Notes under the pieces: generated by a model
The model's input: only the letters and a program-made list of their open reading frames with translations
Told to the model about the DNA's origin: nothing
Databases searched by the model: none
Position numbers and translations under genes: made by a program
Shown here: one piece after another, positions 1 to 9,809 of the stretch
Layout: every line of letters starts with the position of its first letter
Numbering within the stretch: position 1 is the stretch's first letter
From: Rouxiella aceris
GTDB lineage: Bacteria; Pseudomonadota; Gammaproteobacteria; Enterobacterales; Enterobacteriaceae
DNA: 64,000 nucleotides
Assembly: GCF_012933545.1 (NCBI RefSeq)
Contig: NZ_JAADJU010000002.1
Span: 186,001 to 250,000, forward strand
Reading direction: 5' to 3'

Positions 1-690
1 GGCTGTTTTTTTCTTCAGACTGGCTTTAACGGCATCAGGCGCTTGCTGATACTCCTGCAAGCCTTTGGCCCGCAGATGGCAGGCGGCACATTCGCCACAG
101 CCGTCGCCGGCAATGCCGTTGTAGCAGGTGAGGGTATGGTTGCGGATCAGCGGCAGCTTGCCGTAATAATCCGCTAGCGCCCAGGTTTCTGCCTTATTGA
201 GCCACATCAATGGCGTTTCAAAGCGAATATCGCGGGCAATACCCAGCGATACCGCATGATGCAGGGCTTTGACAAACTCGTCCCGGCAGTCCGGGTAACC
301 GGAAAAATCGGTTTCACAGACGCCGGTGATCACCGCTTCGGCCTGGATCTGATAGGCATAAATCGCCGCCAGGGTTAAAAACAGAATATTGCGTCCCGGA
401 ACAAAAGTACTGGGCAACTCATTCTCTGCGCCTTCGCCAAACTGTGGCACGGGAATATTATCGCGGGTCAGGCTGCTGACTGCCAATTCGTTGAGCAGTC
501 CGACATCCAGCACTTTATGCGCCTTGGCTCCAAGCTCAACCGACAATTTTTGCGCAATGTCGATCTCGGCACGATGGCGTTGGCCATAGTCAAAAGTGAT
601 GCAATGTACTTCATCATACTTTGTCAGCGCCTGTACCAGGCAGGTGGTTGAATCCTGCCCTCCACTGAAGACCACAACGGCTCTTTTCAT
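1..690 (-). CDS. queC: 7-cyano-7-deazaguanine synthase QueC (partial, 3' end off window)
   Basis: Makes preQ0 from 7-carboxy-7-deazaguanine with ATP and ammonia, a cytosolic step in tRNA queuosine synthesis. The N-terminus has the PP-loop pyrophosphatase motif SGGQDS at residues 9-14. Near the C-terminus a cysteine cluster (CGECAAC preceded by an upstream Cys) matches the zinc site of the family. 230 codons are open to the window edge, against about 231 residues in E. coli, so at most a few residues are missing. Two in-frame ATGs lie at 690 and 693; I chose 690 because the E. coli protein starts [10 protein letters not shown]. It is followed by ybaE on the same strand, as in E. coli. Confidence 0.95.
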   Translation of the reverse strand, partial: MKRAVVVFSGGQDSTTCLVQALTKYDEVHCITFDYGQRHRAEIDIAQKLSVELGAKAHKVLDVGLLNELAVSSLTRDNIPVPQFGEGAENELPSTFVPGRNILFLTLAAIYAYQIQAEAVITGVCETDFSGYPDCRDEFVKALHHAVSLGIARDIRFETPLMWLNKAETWALADYYGKLPLIRNHTLTCYNGIAGDGCGECAACHLRAKGLQEYQQAPDAVKASLKKKTA

Positions 691-797
691 CATCAATACC
701 TTATTATTCCGTTACAGGCTGGTGCTTGAGCAGCAGCGTGAGAAGCCATTATGTTACTGACGTTTTGCATGGGTTAATAGTAAAAATCCGCCAATGC

Positions 798-2513
798 CTA
801 AGCGATACCCATCGGCGGCGGCAACCAGGCCTGACAAAAGTCAAACCAGCCCCAGGCGGTAAGCTCGACGCCATTCACCCCCGGAGGCGCGCTAACCTGA
901 TATTGATAGTTAAACAGCGGGGTGATACTGCCTTGCTGCATTAATTGCTGAAAATGCTCCCGCAGGTGATCTTCTCGCTGTGTGGCGCAGGGCTGTTGCT
1001 GGATCGCCAGCAGGCGGCACTGTTGTTCTTGCAGATCGTTCTTGTCAAGGATCTCCGTCCACAGCGGATCCTGACGTAGCCAGTTTTCCAGGGTGGCTAC
1101 CGGTGCTTCGCCAATCAGCCGATCGCCCAGCAGCAAATCTACGCTGGCGAGATGTTCGCCGTTGTCCCAAAGCCGTCCAGGATGATACTGCGTTGTCAAC
1201 TGACATCCCTCGGTGGCAAACAGCGCTTGCAGCGCCTCGGCAATCCATTCCAGCTCAACCGGCGGATGAAACAATAACGCCAGCTGCGCCGGTAGCCTGA
1301 CTTGATCCTGCTGCGATGTCTGACGTGCGGGCAGCGGCCAACCGGGAAGGATCTCCCGGCTGCGTTTTACCAGCGAAGGATCAATCGGCAGGTTGTCGAG
1401 CAGGCCAGAGTCCTGGATCAAGGCGATAATTTTTTGTGCCTGCGCCACGCTGAGATGGCGATTTTTAAGGTTAATTGCCAGGTAGCAGAAACCCAGGCTG
1501 GTACGGCGTTTCACCGGACTGAGGCGGGCTAGTTCACTGCTTTCACCAGGGAAGATGCTTACCGGATGCTGGCAACTAACCTTTGGCTCGCCAGCAAAAA
1601 GCTGGGCGGAGATCCACAATTCAATGGCTGACAGATAAGGATGCTGCAAATGGTAGTAAGGGTGCTGTTCCAGCCTGACTAACTCGGGGGCAAAATGCGC
1701 CAGTTTAAAAGGTCCGGCACCGAGGGTCGGATCGTCCGGATGAAACAGCAGGCAACTCAGATCCGCCAGGCGATGGGCCAACCAATAATCGGCGGTATCT
1801 AGCCTGAATTGCAGGCATAGGGCATAAGGTTGCGAGATTTCGACAACGTTGGCCAGGCTGTGTTGGCCCCGGGGCGTATGGCGAAGGCGCGCAAATAGCT
1901 GACAGAGTTGTTCCACCAACAGCGGTTCACCGTTATGCCAGTAAAGCTGGCTGCGCAGAAAAAATTGCCAGACGCTTCCCTGCTCGAGGATTTGCCAGTG
2001 GTGGGCAAGATCGGGCTGTGGGGTGGCAACGCCGGTGATATAGCGCGTCAGACCGGCATGCAGACTATGGGCGAGATGCTGTTCTGCCCGGCCGCTCAGG
2101 GTTTGCGGATCGAGGTTCTGTAACGGGCGATAGAAGGGAATACGCAAGGTTGGCGCATCGGCTTGCCATTGGCCGCCAAGATGCGGGGCAAACAGGGCGT
2201 TAAGATGCCGTGGATCGAGCTGACTTAGTTGCAGTGCCGCCGAATGATCGCCTTCGTTTAACAATTTTTGCAGGCAGGAGCTGCGCAGATCCTCCGGCGT
2301 CTTCAGGCAGGTAATCTGTGCCCGTTTGCCCCTGCCGGCCTGAGCGCGCCAGTCAATCCAACCCGCTTGTTGCCACTGGGACAGCAGGGTGCGGGTATGA
2401 CGTTCACTACAGAAAAAAATAGCCGCCAGCTCGGCGACGGTTGTTGACTGCAAAGTTGGACCGACATGTTGATACAAACGCTGGTATTGGTTAAGACGAT
2501 GAAGCAGACGCAT
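798..2513 (-). CDS. ybaE: SgrR-family transcriptional regulator YbaE
   Basis: 571 residues with an N-terminal winged-helix DNA-binding part (about 1-75, containing FCSERHTRTLLSQW) fused to a periplasmic-binding-protein fold of the SBP_bac_5 type (about 95-560), but with no signal peptide, so it is cytosolic. This is the SgrR architecture. Length, conserved start (MRLLHRLNQYQRL) and position upstream of queC identify it as the E. coli YbaE orthologue. E. coli SgrR senses sugar-phosphate stress; the ligand and targets of YbaE are not established, so no specific role is claimed. Confidence 0.9.
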   Translation of the reverse strand: MRLLHRLNQYQRLYQHVGPTLQSTTVAELAAIFFCSERHTRTLLSQWQQAGWIDWRAQAGRGKRAQITCLKTPEDLRSSCLQKLLNEGDHSAALQLSQLDPRHLNALFAPHLGGQWQADAPTLRIPFYRPLQNLDPQTLSGRAEQHLAHSLHAGLTRYITGVATPQPDLAHHWQILEQGSVWQFFLRSQLYWHNGEPLLVEQLCQLFARLRHTPRGQHSLANVVEISQPYALCLQFRLDTADYWLAHRLADLSCLLFHPDDPTLGAGPFKLAHFAPELVRLEQHPYYHLQHPYLSAIELWISAQLFAGEPKVSCQHPVSIFPGESSELARLSPVKRRTSLGFCYLAINLKNRHLSVAQAQKIIALIQDSGLLDNLPIDPSLVKRSREILPGWPLPARQTSQQDQVRLPAQLALLFHPPVELEWIAEALQALFATEGCQLTTQYHPGRLWDNGEHLASVDLLLGDRLIGEAPVATLENWLRQDPLWTEILDKNDLQEQQCRLLAIQQQPCATQREDHLREHFQQLMQQGSITPLFNYQYQVSAPPGVNGVELTAWGWFDFCQAWLPPPMGIA

Positions 2514-2657
2514 AATAAATCCGGAACTGTTTTTTACAAGACCTCACTATTTGTTCAGCATATAACAAGCGATACTTTTTGCCTGACTTTTATTTGTCTG
2601 GCGGTGGTGTACCGCTATTTTATTATTACCTCGTGTTAACCCAGGGAGCTTTAGACC

Positions 2658-3584
2658 ATGCATAAACGTTATCTCGATTGTTGTGCGTCAGAGTTGGCAT
2701 ATATCGATCGCCAGGGATTACTGGAGTCATTGCGCGCCAGTGAAGGACGGATCCTGATCAGCGAAACTATTGGTGCCGTGCAGCCAATGTTAATGGGGAT
2801 CACCAATGCCGAGCTGGCCGCCAGCCAGGGGGCCGATTTACTGCTGCTGAACCTGTTTGATGTCGATAAGCCGCAGATCCAGGGATTGCCGCTCGGTATT
2901 GCCCCCGAGCATTGCCTGCGTGAATTGCAACGCCTGACGGGCAGAGTGATTGGCGTCAATCTGGAAGCGGTCGATCCCGACTTTAAAGATACGCATGGTG
3001 AATTTTGGGCGGCCACCAAGGGGCGTCTAGCCACCGCCGAGAATGCCAGAAAACTGGTGGAGTTGGGGGCAAAGTTTGTGGTGTTAACCGGTAATCCCGG
3101 TAATGGCATCAGTAATGAAACTATCGGCCACTGTTTGCAGGAGATCCGCCAGGCAGCTGGTGACAGCCTGGTGATAGTCGCTGGCAAAATGCATGCGGCG
3201 GGAATTTTGGCTCGTGGCGGGGAGAAAATTATTACCTGTGAAGATGTCAGCACTTTTGTGGCCAAAGGTGCCGATATTGTGCTGTTGCCTGCGCCCGGTA
3301 CTGTCCCGGGTATCAGCCAGCAATATATAGAACAACTGGTGACTCATGCCCACCAATTGGGAGCGATGACCCTGACGGCCATTGGTACCTCCCAGGAAGG
3401 CGCCAGCGTTGAGACCATCCGCCAAATTGCCCTGATGTGCAAAATGACCGGTACCGACCTGCATCATATCGGTGATACCGGCTACACCGGCATGGCATTG
3501 CCGGAAAATATTATGGCCTACAGTGTGGCGATCCGCGGTATCCGCCATACCTATAGCCGTATGGCCCGTTCGATAAATCGCTAA
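2658..3584 (+). CDS. TIM-barrel-like protein of unknown function (PEP phosphonomutase-like; DUF7916 type)
   Basis: 308 residues with the alternating strand-helix pattern of a TIM barrel. Strand ends show LLLLNLFDVD, VIGVNLEAVD, FVVLTGNPGNG, VIVAGKMHAAG and IVLLPAPGTVPG. The overall look is closer to phosphonomutase/isocitrate-lyase-like or flavin-independent barrels than to the HAD fold sometimes given to relatives. A ribosome binding site (AGGGAGC) precedes ATG 2658. It is transcribed alone, divergent from ybaE, and ends at a strong terminator. In E. coli this slot holds the unrelated phosphatase cof. I do not know its substrate; the family name is given from memory and is tentative. Confidence 0.6.
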   Translation: MHKRYLDCCASELAYIDRQGLLESLRASEGRILISETIGAVQPMLMGITNAELAASQGADLLLLNLFDVDKPQIQGLPLGIAPEHCLRELQRLTGRVIGVNLEAVDPDFKDTHGEFWAATKGRLATAENARKLVELGAKFVVLTGNPGNGISNETIGHCLQEIRQAAGDSLVIVAGKMHAAGILARGGEKIITCEDVSTFVAKGADIVLLPAPGTVPGISQQYIEQLVTHAHQLGAMTLTAIGTSQEGASVETIRQIALMCKMTGTDLHHIGDTGYTGMALPENIMAYSVAIRGIRHTYSRMARSINR

Positions 3585-3677
3585 AGCGCAACTTCCGTAT
3601 TGATGTATATGTTAGTACCTTGGCTGACCTCACAACACCTCACCTATTCCCCCGAATATTAAGGTGCTCCAGCCTTG

Positions 3678-3713
3678 CCGGCGTCAGACAGATAATTGAC
3701 GCCGGTTTTTTTT
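3678..3713 (+). terminator. Intrinsic terminator
   Basis: Perfect 9-bp stem CCGGCGTCA / TGACGCCGG (3678-3686 with 3697-3705) followed by eight T. It closes the 2658-3584 transcription unit before the convergent gene at 3745. Confidence 0.9.
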
Positions 3714-3744
3714 AGCTGAACGCTGTTACTGTCAGCCAAATCCC

Positions 3745-4788
3745 TTAGCGCAATCCCTGCAGTTTGTCGTTAAACGGCGTCAGATCGCCAAGATTTTCAC
3801 TGATCCACTGCGGATTATAATAAGTGTGCAGGTAGCGTTCACCGCTGTCGCATAGCAAGGTGACAATCGCGCCTTTTTCTCCTCTTTCACGCATCTCTTC
3901 CGCCAACTGTAGTGCGCCCCAGACGTTGGTGCCGGTGGATCCACCGACTTTTCTGCCCAGTATCTTTTCCAGCCAATGCAGGGTGGCGACACTGGCCGCA
4001 TCCGGCACTCGCAGCATGCGATCAATCACACTGGGTATAAAAGAGGGTTCGGCCCGCGGACGACCAATACCTTCAATTCTGCTGCTGCATTGAGCGGTCA
4101 GGCTACGGGTTTTCTGCTCAAAGCAGTCGTAGAACACCGAGTTTTCCGGATCGACTACCACTAATTCGGTCTGGTGCCCCTGATAGCGAATATAGCGTCC
4201 CAGCGTAGCCGAGGTGCCGCCGGTGCCGGCGCTCATCACCAGATAGCGGGGGACCGGATGGGGTTCCCGAGCCATCTGACGGAAAATACTGTCGGCAATA
4301 TTATTGTTGCCGCGCCAGTCAGTGGCGCGTTCGGCGTAGGTGAACTGATCCATATAATGGCCGTTTAACTCTTTGGCCAGTTGTTCTGATGCGGCATAAA
4401 TTTGGCCGGAGTTATCGACAAAATGGCAGCGGCCACCATAAAACTCGATTTGCTGAATTTTACGCGGTGCGGTGCAGGCAGGCATCACGGCAATAAAGGG
4501 TAAGCCAAGCAGTCGGGCAAAATAGGCTTCAGAGATGGCGGTGCTGCCGGAGGAGGCCTCGATAATCGGCGTATTCTCTTTGATCCAGCCATTGCACAGG
4601 CCATATAAAAACAGCGAGCGTGCCAGACGGTGTTTTAGACTGCCGCTCGGATGGGTGCTTTCATCTTTCAGGTAGAGTGAAATCCCGGGGAAATCGGCAA
4701 TATTCAGGCGGATAAGATGAGTATCGGCGGAGCGCTGAAAATCGGCGTCGATCTCTTTGATGGCATTTTTTACCCAGGCGTTGGTCAT
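3745..4788 (-). CDS. PLP-dependent cysteine desulfhydrase-like enzyme (cysteine synthase fold, CcdA type)
   Basis: About 347 residues of the fold-type II (beta family) PLP enzymes. PSGSLKHR holds the aldimine lysine (about residue 52), and SAGTGGTSA is the phosphate-binding loop. The C-terminal cystathionine synthase CBS domains are absent. The gene is divergent from the Lrp-type regulator decR. In Pantoea ananatis such a neighbour pair was described as a cysteine-inducible cysteine desulfhydrase and its regulator (CcdA/CcdR), so the likely job is removal of excess cysteine as sulfide, pyruvate and ammonia; this assignment is by context. A GTG at 4800 is an alternative start; neither start has a clear ribosome site. 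Confidence 0.75.
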   Translation of the reverse strand: MTNAWVKNAIKEIDADFQRSADTHLIRLNIADFPGISLYLKDESTHPSGSLKHRLARSLFLYGLCNGWIKENTPIIEASSGSTAISEAYFARLLGLPFIAVMPACTAPRKIQQIEFYGGRCHFVDNSGQIYAASEQLAKELNGHYMDQFTYAERATDWRGNNNIADSIFRQMAREPHPVPRYLVMSAGTGGTSATLGRYIRYQGHQTELVVVDPENSVFYDCFEQKTRSLTAQCSSRIEGIGRPRAEPSFIPSVIDRMLRVPDAASVATLHWLEKILGRKVGGSTGTNVWGALQLAEEMRERGEKGAIVTLLCDSGERYLHTYYNPQWISENLGDLTPFNDKLQGLR

Positions 4789-4883
4789 TCTCGCGTCCAC
4801 AACAAATAAACAGGATAGGCCATAGATTACCTCGCTCGCTCGGGAAAAAAGTTGCTATTTTTAATCATAAAAGGCAATTTTAT

Positions 4884-4896
4884 AGAAAGATTTTCT
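4884..4896. promoter_or_regulatory. Possible DecR/CcdR operator dyad
   Basis: Inverted repeat AGAAA-GAT-TTTCT in the 121-bp gap between the divergent desulfhydrase-like gene and decR, 13 bp before the decR ATG. Lrp-family proteins bind such short AT-rich dyads. Assignment is by position only. Confidence 0.3.
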
Positions 4897-4909
4897 CCAT
4901 GGGGCCGAT

Positions 4910-5365
4910 ATGATAGATAAAATTGATCGCAAGCTGCTGGCGCTGTTGCAAGAAGATTGCACGCTTTCCCTTAATGAGCTGGCCGAGGCGGTCAATCTGA
5001 CCACCACCCCCTGCTGGAAAAGGATCAAACGGCTGGAAGAAGAAGGGATCATCCGCGCCAAAGTCGCGCTGCTGGACAGCGAAAAACTGGGCCTCAGCCT
5101 GACCGCTTTTGTGCTGATCAAAACGCAGCAGCACAGCAGTCAGTGGTATCAGGCTTTTGTCGAACAGGTTGAGTCTTTTCCCGAAGTGTTGTCGTTTTAT
5201 CGTATGGCGGGGGAGTATGATTATCTGATGCAAGTGCAGGTAGCGGATATGAAAAGCTACGACAACTTCTATAAAAAGCTGGTTAATGCCGTACCGGGAT
5301 TACTCGACGTGACCTCAAGCTTTGCCATGGAAAGGATCAAGTCCACCACCCACTTGCCTCTTTAA
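4910..5365 (+). CDS. decR: Lrp/AsnC-family cysteine-responsive regulator DecR (YbaO)
   Basis: 151 residues: N-terminal helix-turn-helix ([16 protein letters not shown] ... [17 protein letters not shown]) and a C-terminal RAM effector domain (about 65-145). Nearly collinear with E. coli DecR, which activates a cysteine detoxification operon (cyuPA) when cysteine is high. Here the adjacent divergent target is probably the PLP enzyme at 3745-4788, so the sensor and the detoxifying enzyme sit together, as in Pantoea. It lies just upstream of mdlA as in E. coli. Confidence 0.92.
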   Translation: MIDKIDRKLLALLQEDCTLSLNELAEAVNLTTTPCWKRIKRLEEEGIIRAKVALLDSEKLGLSLTAFVLIKTQQHSSQWYQAFVEQVESFPEVLSFYRMAGEYDYLMQVQVADMKSYDNFYKKLVNAVPGLLDVTSSFAMERIKSTTHLPL

Positions 5366-5493
5366 GTGAAAAAATAGTATCGATGAGATCGGTGATAGGT
5401 ATTATCCTAGAGCTTGTATACGATATCTCGCATACCTGCAGTACAGCCCCTGCACTTAATAAAAATTGAAAAACAAAAAATGGAAAAATCTGC

Positions 5494-7263
5494 GTGAGAC
5501 TGTTTGCCCAATTAGCCTGGTACTTCCGTCGCGAATGGCAACGTTATCTGGGGGCCGTCGCGCTTCTTATCATCATTGCCGTGCTGCAATTATTACCGCC
5601 AAAACTGGTTGGTATTATTATTGATGGTGTCACGGCGAAATCTCTGTCGACCGGCAAACTCTTTGCCTGGCTTGGCCTGATGCTGGCTACGGCCATTTTG
5701 GTCTATCTGCTGCGTTATGTCTGGCGTGTGCTGCTGTTTGGTGCCTCTTATCAACTCGCGGTTGAACTGCGACAAAATTTTTATCAGCAGCTTAGCCGCC
5801 AGCATCCCGCCTTCTATTTGCGTCATCGTACCGGTGACCTGATTGCCCGCGCCACCAACGATGTCGACCGTGTGGTGTTTGCCGCCGGGGAAGGGGTATT
5901 GACGCTGGTGGATTCCCTGGTGATGGGACTGGTGGTGCTGGTGGTGATGGCCACGCAGATCAGCTGGCAGTTAACCCTGCTTTCTCTGGTGCCGATGCCG
6001 ATTATGGCGATAGTGATTAAAGGCTATGGCGATCAGCTTCACCAGCGTTTTAAAGTTGCGCAAGCGGCTTTCTCCTCGTTAAACGACCAGGCGCAGGAGA
6101 GTTTGACCAGCATTCGCATGATCAAAGCCTTTGGTCTGGAAAACCATCAGTCCTCGCAGTTTGCTGAGGTGGCCGCTGATACCGGTATTAAAAATCTGCA
6201 CGTTGCCCGCGTCGATGCCCGTTTTGATCCGACGATTTATGTCTCTATTGGCGTGGCCAATATGATTGCCATCGGCGGCGGCAGTTGGATGGTGGTTCAT
6301 GGTCATTTGACCCTTGGACAACTGACCAGCTTTGTTATGTATTTGGGGTTGATGATTTGGCCGATGTTGGCGTTGGCGTGGATGTTCAATATCGTCGAAC
6401 GCGGTAGCGCCGCCTATAGTCGTATTCGCAGCCTGTTGCAGGAAGCCCCGTCGGTGGTGGATGGTACCCGCACGCTGTCGGCCGAGCGCGGTGTGCTCGA
6501 GGTGAATATTGCCCGTTTCAATTATCCGCTAAACCCTGTGCCCGCGTTGCACGATGTGCAATTTCGCCTGGCGCCCGGCCAGATATTGGGGCTTTGTGGC
6601 CCCACCGGTTCAGGGAAAAGTACGCTGTTGACCCTGCTGCAACGCCAGTTTGATATCAGCGAAGGGGAGATCCTCTATCAGGGTATCGCCTTAAGCGAGA
6701 TCCGTCTTGACGACTGGCGCTCTCGGCTGGCAGTGGTAAGCCAGACGCCATTTCTGTTTTCCGATACTGTGGCACAAAATATTGCCCTGGGGCGGCCCAA
6801 TGCCACCCGTGCAGAAATAGAACAGGCGGCAATAAAAGCCTGCGTTCATGAAGATATTTTGCGATTACCGCAGGGATACGAGACTGAAGTGGGTGAACGC
6901 GGTGTGATGCTGTCCGGCGGGCAGAAACAGCGTATTGCCATTGCCCGGGCGTTGCTGCTTGATGCAGAGATCCTGATCCTTGATGATGCGCTCTCGGCGG
7001 TTGATGGTCGCACTGAACATCAAATTCTGCAAAATTTACGCCAGTGGGGCGATGGCAAAACGGTGATTATCAGTGCTCATCGCCTGTCTGCCCTGGTTGA
7101 TGCTGCCGAAATTTTAGTGTTTAACCACGGTCATCTGCTACAGCGCGGCAGCCATGACAGCCTGGCAGTCTCTGCCGGTTGGTACCGCGATATGTATCGT
7201 TATCAGCAACTTGAAGCGGCATTGGATGATGTTCCTGCCCAAGCGGAGCCTCTGGTCTCATGA
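5494..7263 (+). CDS. mdlA: Multidrug-type ABC transporter half MdlA
   Basis: 589-residue ABC exporter half-transporter: a six-helix membrane domain (about 15-310) and a nucleotide-binding domain with Walker [10 protein letters not shown] (about 369-377), signature LSGGQKQR (about 473) and Walker [10 protein letters not shown]. Very close to E. coli MdlA, whose start is also MRLFAQL. The start codon is GTG with a poor ribosome site. A five-codon frame (ATG at 5480, stop overlapping the GTG at 5495-5497) lies directly upstream and could couple translation. Forms an operon and presumably a heterodimer with MdlB; the physiological substrate is unknown. Confidence 0.95.
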   Translation: MRLFAQLAWYFRREWQRYLGAVALLIIIAVLQLLPPKLVGIIIDGVTAKSLSTGKLFAWLGLMLATAILVYLLRYVWRVLLFGASYQLAVELRQNFYQQLSRQHPAFYLRHRTGDLIARATNDVDRVVFAAGEGVLTLVDSLVMGLVVLVVMATQISWQLTLLSLVPMPIMAIVIKGYGDQLHQRFKVAQAAFSSLNDQAQESLTSIRMIKAFGLENHQSSQFAEVAADTGIKNLHVARVDARFDPTIYVSIGVANMIAIGGGSWMVVHGHLTLGQLTSFVMYLGLMIWPMLALAWMFNIVERGSAAYSRIRSLLQEAPSVVDGTRTLSAERGVLEVNIARFNYPLNPVPALHDVQFRLAPGQILGLCGPTGSGKSTLLTLLQRQFDISEGEILYQGIALSEIRLDDWRSRLAVVSQTPFLFSDTVAQNIALGRPNATRAEIEQAAIKACVHEDILRLPQGYETEVGERGVMLSGGQKQRIAIARALLLDAEILILDDALSAVDGRTEHQILQNLRQWGDGKTVIISAHRLSALVDAAEILVFNHGHLLQRGSHDSLAVSAGWYRDMYRYQQLEAALDDVPAQAEPLVS

Positions 7264-9068
7264 GTGCCACTTTAGCTAACGCCCAAGGCGTCAAAAAAAC
7301 CAAAATATGGCCAACGCTCAAACGGTTGCTGGTCTACGGTAAAACCTACCGCCGCCCGCTGGCTATTGCCGTGATTATGCTGTGGGTCGCCGCCGCCGCC
7401 GAGGTGTTGGGGCCGATCATTATCAGCTATTTTATCGATAACTTTGTCGCCAAGGGCAATATGCCGCTGGCAATGGTCAGCGTGCTGGCGCTCAGTTTTC
7501 TGTTTTTACAGATCCTCGCCGCAGGTCTGCATTATTCCCAGGCCCTGTTGTTTAACCGCGCGGCGGTGGGGGTAGTGCAACGCCTACGTACCGACGTGAT
7601 GGATGCGGCGCTGCGCCAGCCGCTAAGCGCTTTTGATACGCAACCGGTAGGGCAGTTGATTTCGCGCGTCACCAACGACACTGAAGTGATCCGCGATCTT
7701 TACGTTACCGTGGTCTCTACCGTACTGCGCAGCATTGCGCTGATCGGCGCCATGCTGGTAGCGATGTTTTTACTCGACTGGCGTATGGCGCTGGTTGCCA
7801 TATGTATTTTCCCGGCAGTGCTGGTGGTGATGGCACTCTATCAAATATACAGCACGCCGGTGGTACGCCAGGTACGCAGCTATCTGGCTGATATCAATGA
7901 TGGCTTTAACGAAGTTATTAATGGCATGGGGGTGGTGCAACAGTTCCGTCAGCAGCAGCGTTTTGGTGAACGCCTGAGTCGTGCCAGCCAGTCTCATTAT
8001 CTGGCGCGCATGAAGACGCTGAAGCTGGAAGGTTTTTTGCTGCGGCCTTTGCTTAGTCTGTTTGCATCGCTGATCCTCTGTGGGTTGTTGGTGCTGTTTG
8101 GCTTTAGTGCCGAAGGCAGTATTGGCGTCGGGGTGCTTTATGCCTTTATCAACTACCTTTCACGCCTTAATGAGCCGTTGATCGCCTTGACCTCGCAGCA
8201 GTCGATCCTGCAGCAGGCGGTGGTTGCCGGAGAACGCATTTTTGACTTGATGGATCGTGTTCAGCAACAGTATGGCGAGGATAGTCAACCGTTGACCGGC
8301 GGTGACATTGTTATCCGCGATCTGAGTTTTGCCTATCAGCCAGGCAAATGGGTATTGGAAAATATTTCACTGCAGGTCGCCTCCCGTGGTTTTGTCGCCC
8401 TGGTGGGCCATACCGGCAGCGGTAAAAGCACACTGGCCAATTTGCTGATGGGCTACTATCCGCTGGACAAGGGGGAGATCCTGCTCAATGGGCGTTCGTT
8501 GACCTCGCTGTCTCATGCCTGCTTGCGCAAAGGTGTCGCCATGGTGCAGCAGGACCCGGTCGTGTTGGCGGATACGGTATTGGCCAATATTACTCTCGGT
8601 CGCGATGTCGATGAACAACAGGCCTGGCTGGCGCTGGAAACGGTGCAATTGGCACCGCTGGTGCGCTTAATGCCTGAAGGTATCCATACCCGGCTTGGGG
8701 AACAGGGTAACAATCTCTCCGTCGGGCAGAAGCAATTGTTGGCGATGGCACGCGTTCTGGTGCAAGCGCCGGAGATTTTGATCCTCGACGAGGCAACGGC
8801 CAATATTGACTCGGGCACTGAGCAGGCCATTTCCCGTGCACTACGAGCGATCAGGCAACGAACTACCCTGGTGGTCATTGCCCACCGACTTTCCACCATT
8901 GTCGAGGCGGATAATATTCTGGTTTTACATCGCGGTCAGGCGGTCGAGCAGGGCAGCCATTTACAGCTTTTACAACAAAAAGGCCGCTATTATCAAATGT
9001 ATCAGTTACAACTGGTTGGCGAGGAATTAGCTTCTTCGCAACAAGTCGCGCTGTCGCCGCCGAACTGA
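7260..9068 (+). CDS. mdlB: Multidrug-type ABC transporter half MdlB
   Basis: 602 residues, ABC exporter half with membrane domain (about 30-330) and ATPase domain: Walker [10 protein letters not shown] (about 383-391), signature LSVGQKQ (the third residue is V rather than G, as in E. coli MdlB) and Walker [10 protein letters not shown]. The ATG overlaps the mdlA stop (ATGA), so the two are translationally coupled partners of one heterodimeric inner-membrane pump. Confidence 0.95.
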   Translation: MSATLANAQGVKKTKIWPTLKRLLVYGKTYRRPLAIAVIMLWVAAAAEVLGPIIISYFIDNFVAKGNMPLAMVSVLALSFLFLQILAAGLHYSQALLFNRAAVGVVQRLRTDVMDAALRQPLSAFDTQPVGQLISRVTNDTEVIRDLYVTVVSTVLRSIALIGAMLVAMFLLDWRMALVAICIFPAVLVVMALYQIYSTPVVRQVRSYLADINDGFNEVINGMGVVQQFRQQQRFGERLSRASQSHYLARMKTLKLEGFLLRPLLSLFASLILCGLLVLFGFSAEGSIGVGVLYAFINYLSRLNEPLIALTSQQSILQQAVVAGERIFDLMDRVQQQYGEDSQPLTGGDIVIRDLSFAYQPGKWVLENISLQVASRGFVALVGHTGSGKSTLANLLMGYYPLDKGEILLNGRSLTSLSHACLRKGVAMVQQDPVVLADTVLANITLGRDVDEQQAWLALETVQLAPLVRLMPEGIHTRLGEQGNNLSVGQKQLLAMARVLVQAPEILILDEATANIDSGTEQAISRALRAIRQRTTLVVIAHRLSTIVEADNILVLHRGQAVEQGSHLQLLQQKGRYYQMYQLQLVGEELASSQQVALSPPN

Positions 9069-9073
9069 CCTGA

Positions 9074-9116
9074 TGGCTGTCCAACCTCTCTAAGGGAGGT
9101 CGGTCAGCCAGTTTTT
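9074..9116 (+). terminator. Terminator after mdlAB
   Basis: Interrupted hairpin: outer arms TGGCTG (9074-9079) and CAGCCA (9105-9110), inner arms ACCTC / GAGGT, then GTTTTT. Separates mdlAB from the nitrogen-regulated glnK promoter. Confidence 0.7.
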
Positions 9117-9180
9117 CTTGCCGTTGTTTTTCACTTCTCGCACCATCATCAGGCAAAGCCTTTGTCACCTCTCACTGCTA

Positions 9181-9217
9181 TGCACCTTTATGGCATGGAA
9201 TGCACCAAAATGGTGCT
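9181..9217 (+). promoter_or_regulatory. NtrC enhancer sites upstream of glnK
   Basis: TGCACC-AAAAT-GGTGCT at 9201-9217 fits the NtrC site TGCACY-N5-GGTGCA with one mismatch. A weaker half-conserved copy, TGCACC-TTTAT-GGCAT, lies one helical pair upstream at 9181-9196. They sit about 120-150 bp before the sigma-54 promoter, the normal enhancer distance. Confidence 0.8.
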
Positions 9218-9335
9218 TTCCTCACTGGGTTTTATGGCTTAAAACCGCAAACAACCCAGGTTCTTGCTGCGGTGATTAATCCGAAAATGCCGCTAGCCGG
9301 GGTTAATTTGCTGAATCATCACTTCTATTCAACTA

Positions 9336-9351
9336 TGGCACAGCCTTTGCT
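9336..9351 (+). promoter_or_regulatory. Sigma-54 promoter of glnK-amtB
   Basis: TGGCAC-AGCCT-TTGCT matches the -24/-12 consensus TGGCAC-N5-TTGCW exactly. With the NtrC sites upstream it predicts that glnK-amtB is induced by nitrogen limitation, as in E. coli. Expected transcript start is near 9361, about 54 bases before glnK. Confidence 0.93.
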
Positions 9352-9414
9352 TTAACCATCTCGTATCGGGCGTGAGTCTCATCACGATAAGCTCTTAATT
9401 CGAGGAGTGGCAAA

Positions 9415-9753
9415 ATGAAGCTGGTTACTGTGGTGATCAAACCTTTCAAGCTGGAGGACGTGCGTGAAGCACTGTCTGCTGTAGGAATTCAAGGGCTGAC
9501 CGTGACTGAAGTCAAAGGGTTTGGTCGCCAAAAAGGACATGCAGAGCTGTATCGTGGTGCTGAATACAGCGTCAACTTTCTTCCAAAAGTAAAAATTGAT
9601 ATCGCAATCGCTGATGATCAACTTGATGAAGTTATCGATGTGATCAGTAAAGCGGCCTACACCGGCAAGATCGGTGATGGCAAAATTTTCGTTGCTGAAT
9701 TGCAACGCGTTATTCGCATCCGTACCGGCGAAACCGACGAAGCAGCACTGTAA
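9415..9753 (+). CDS. glnK: Nitrogen regulatory PII protein GlnK
   Basis: 112 residues, full PII length. The T-loop contains Tyr51 (HAELYRGAEY), the residue uridylylated by GlnD. GlnK signals nitrogen and ATP/ADP/2-oxoglutarate status, and in its deuridylylated form plugs the AmtB channel. Strong ribosome site GAGGAG. It is the first gene of the sigma-54 operon with amtB 56 bp downstream. The start MKLVTVVIKPFKL is that of GlnK rather than GlnB. Confidence 0.97.
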   Translation: MKLVTVVIKPFKLEDVREALSAVGIQGLTVTEVKGFGRQKGHAELYRGAEYSVNFLPKVKIDIAIADDQLDEVIDVISKAAYTGKIGDGKIFVAELQRVIRIRTGETDEAAL

Positions 9754-9809
9754 TTACAGGCTCGGGATATTAGAACTCTTATATTTAGAGTAATAGGGGT
9801 AGATTGATA

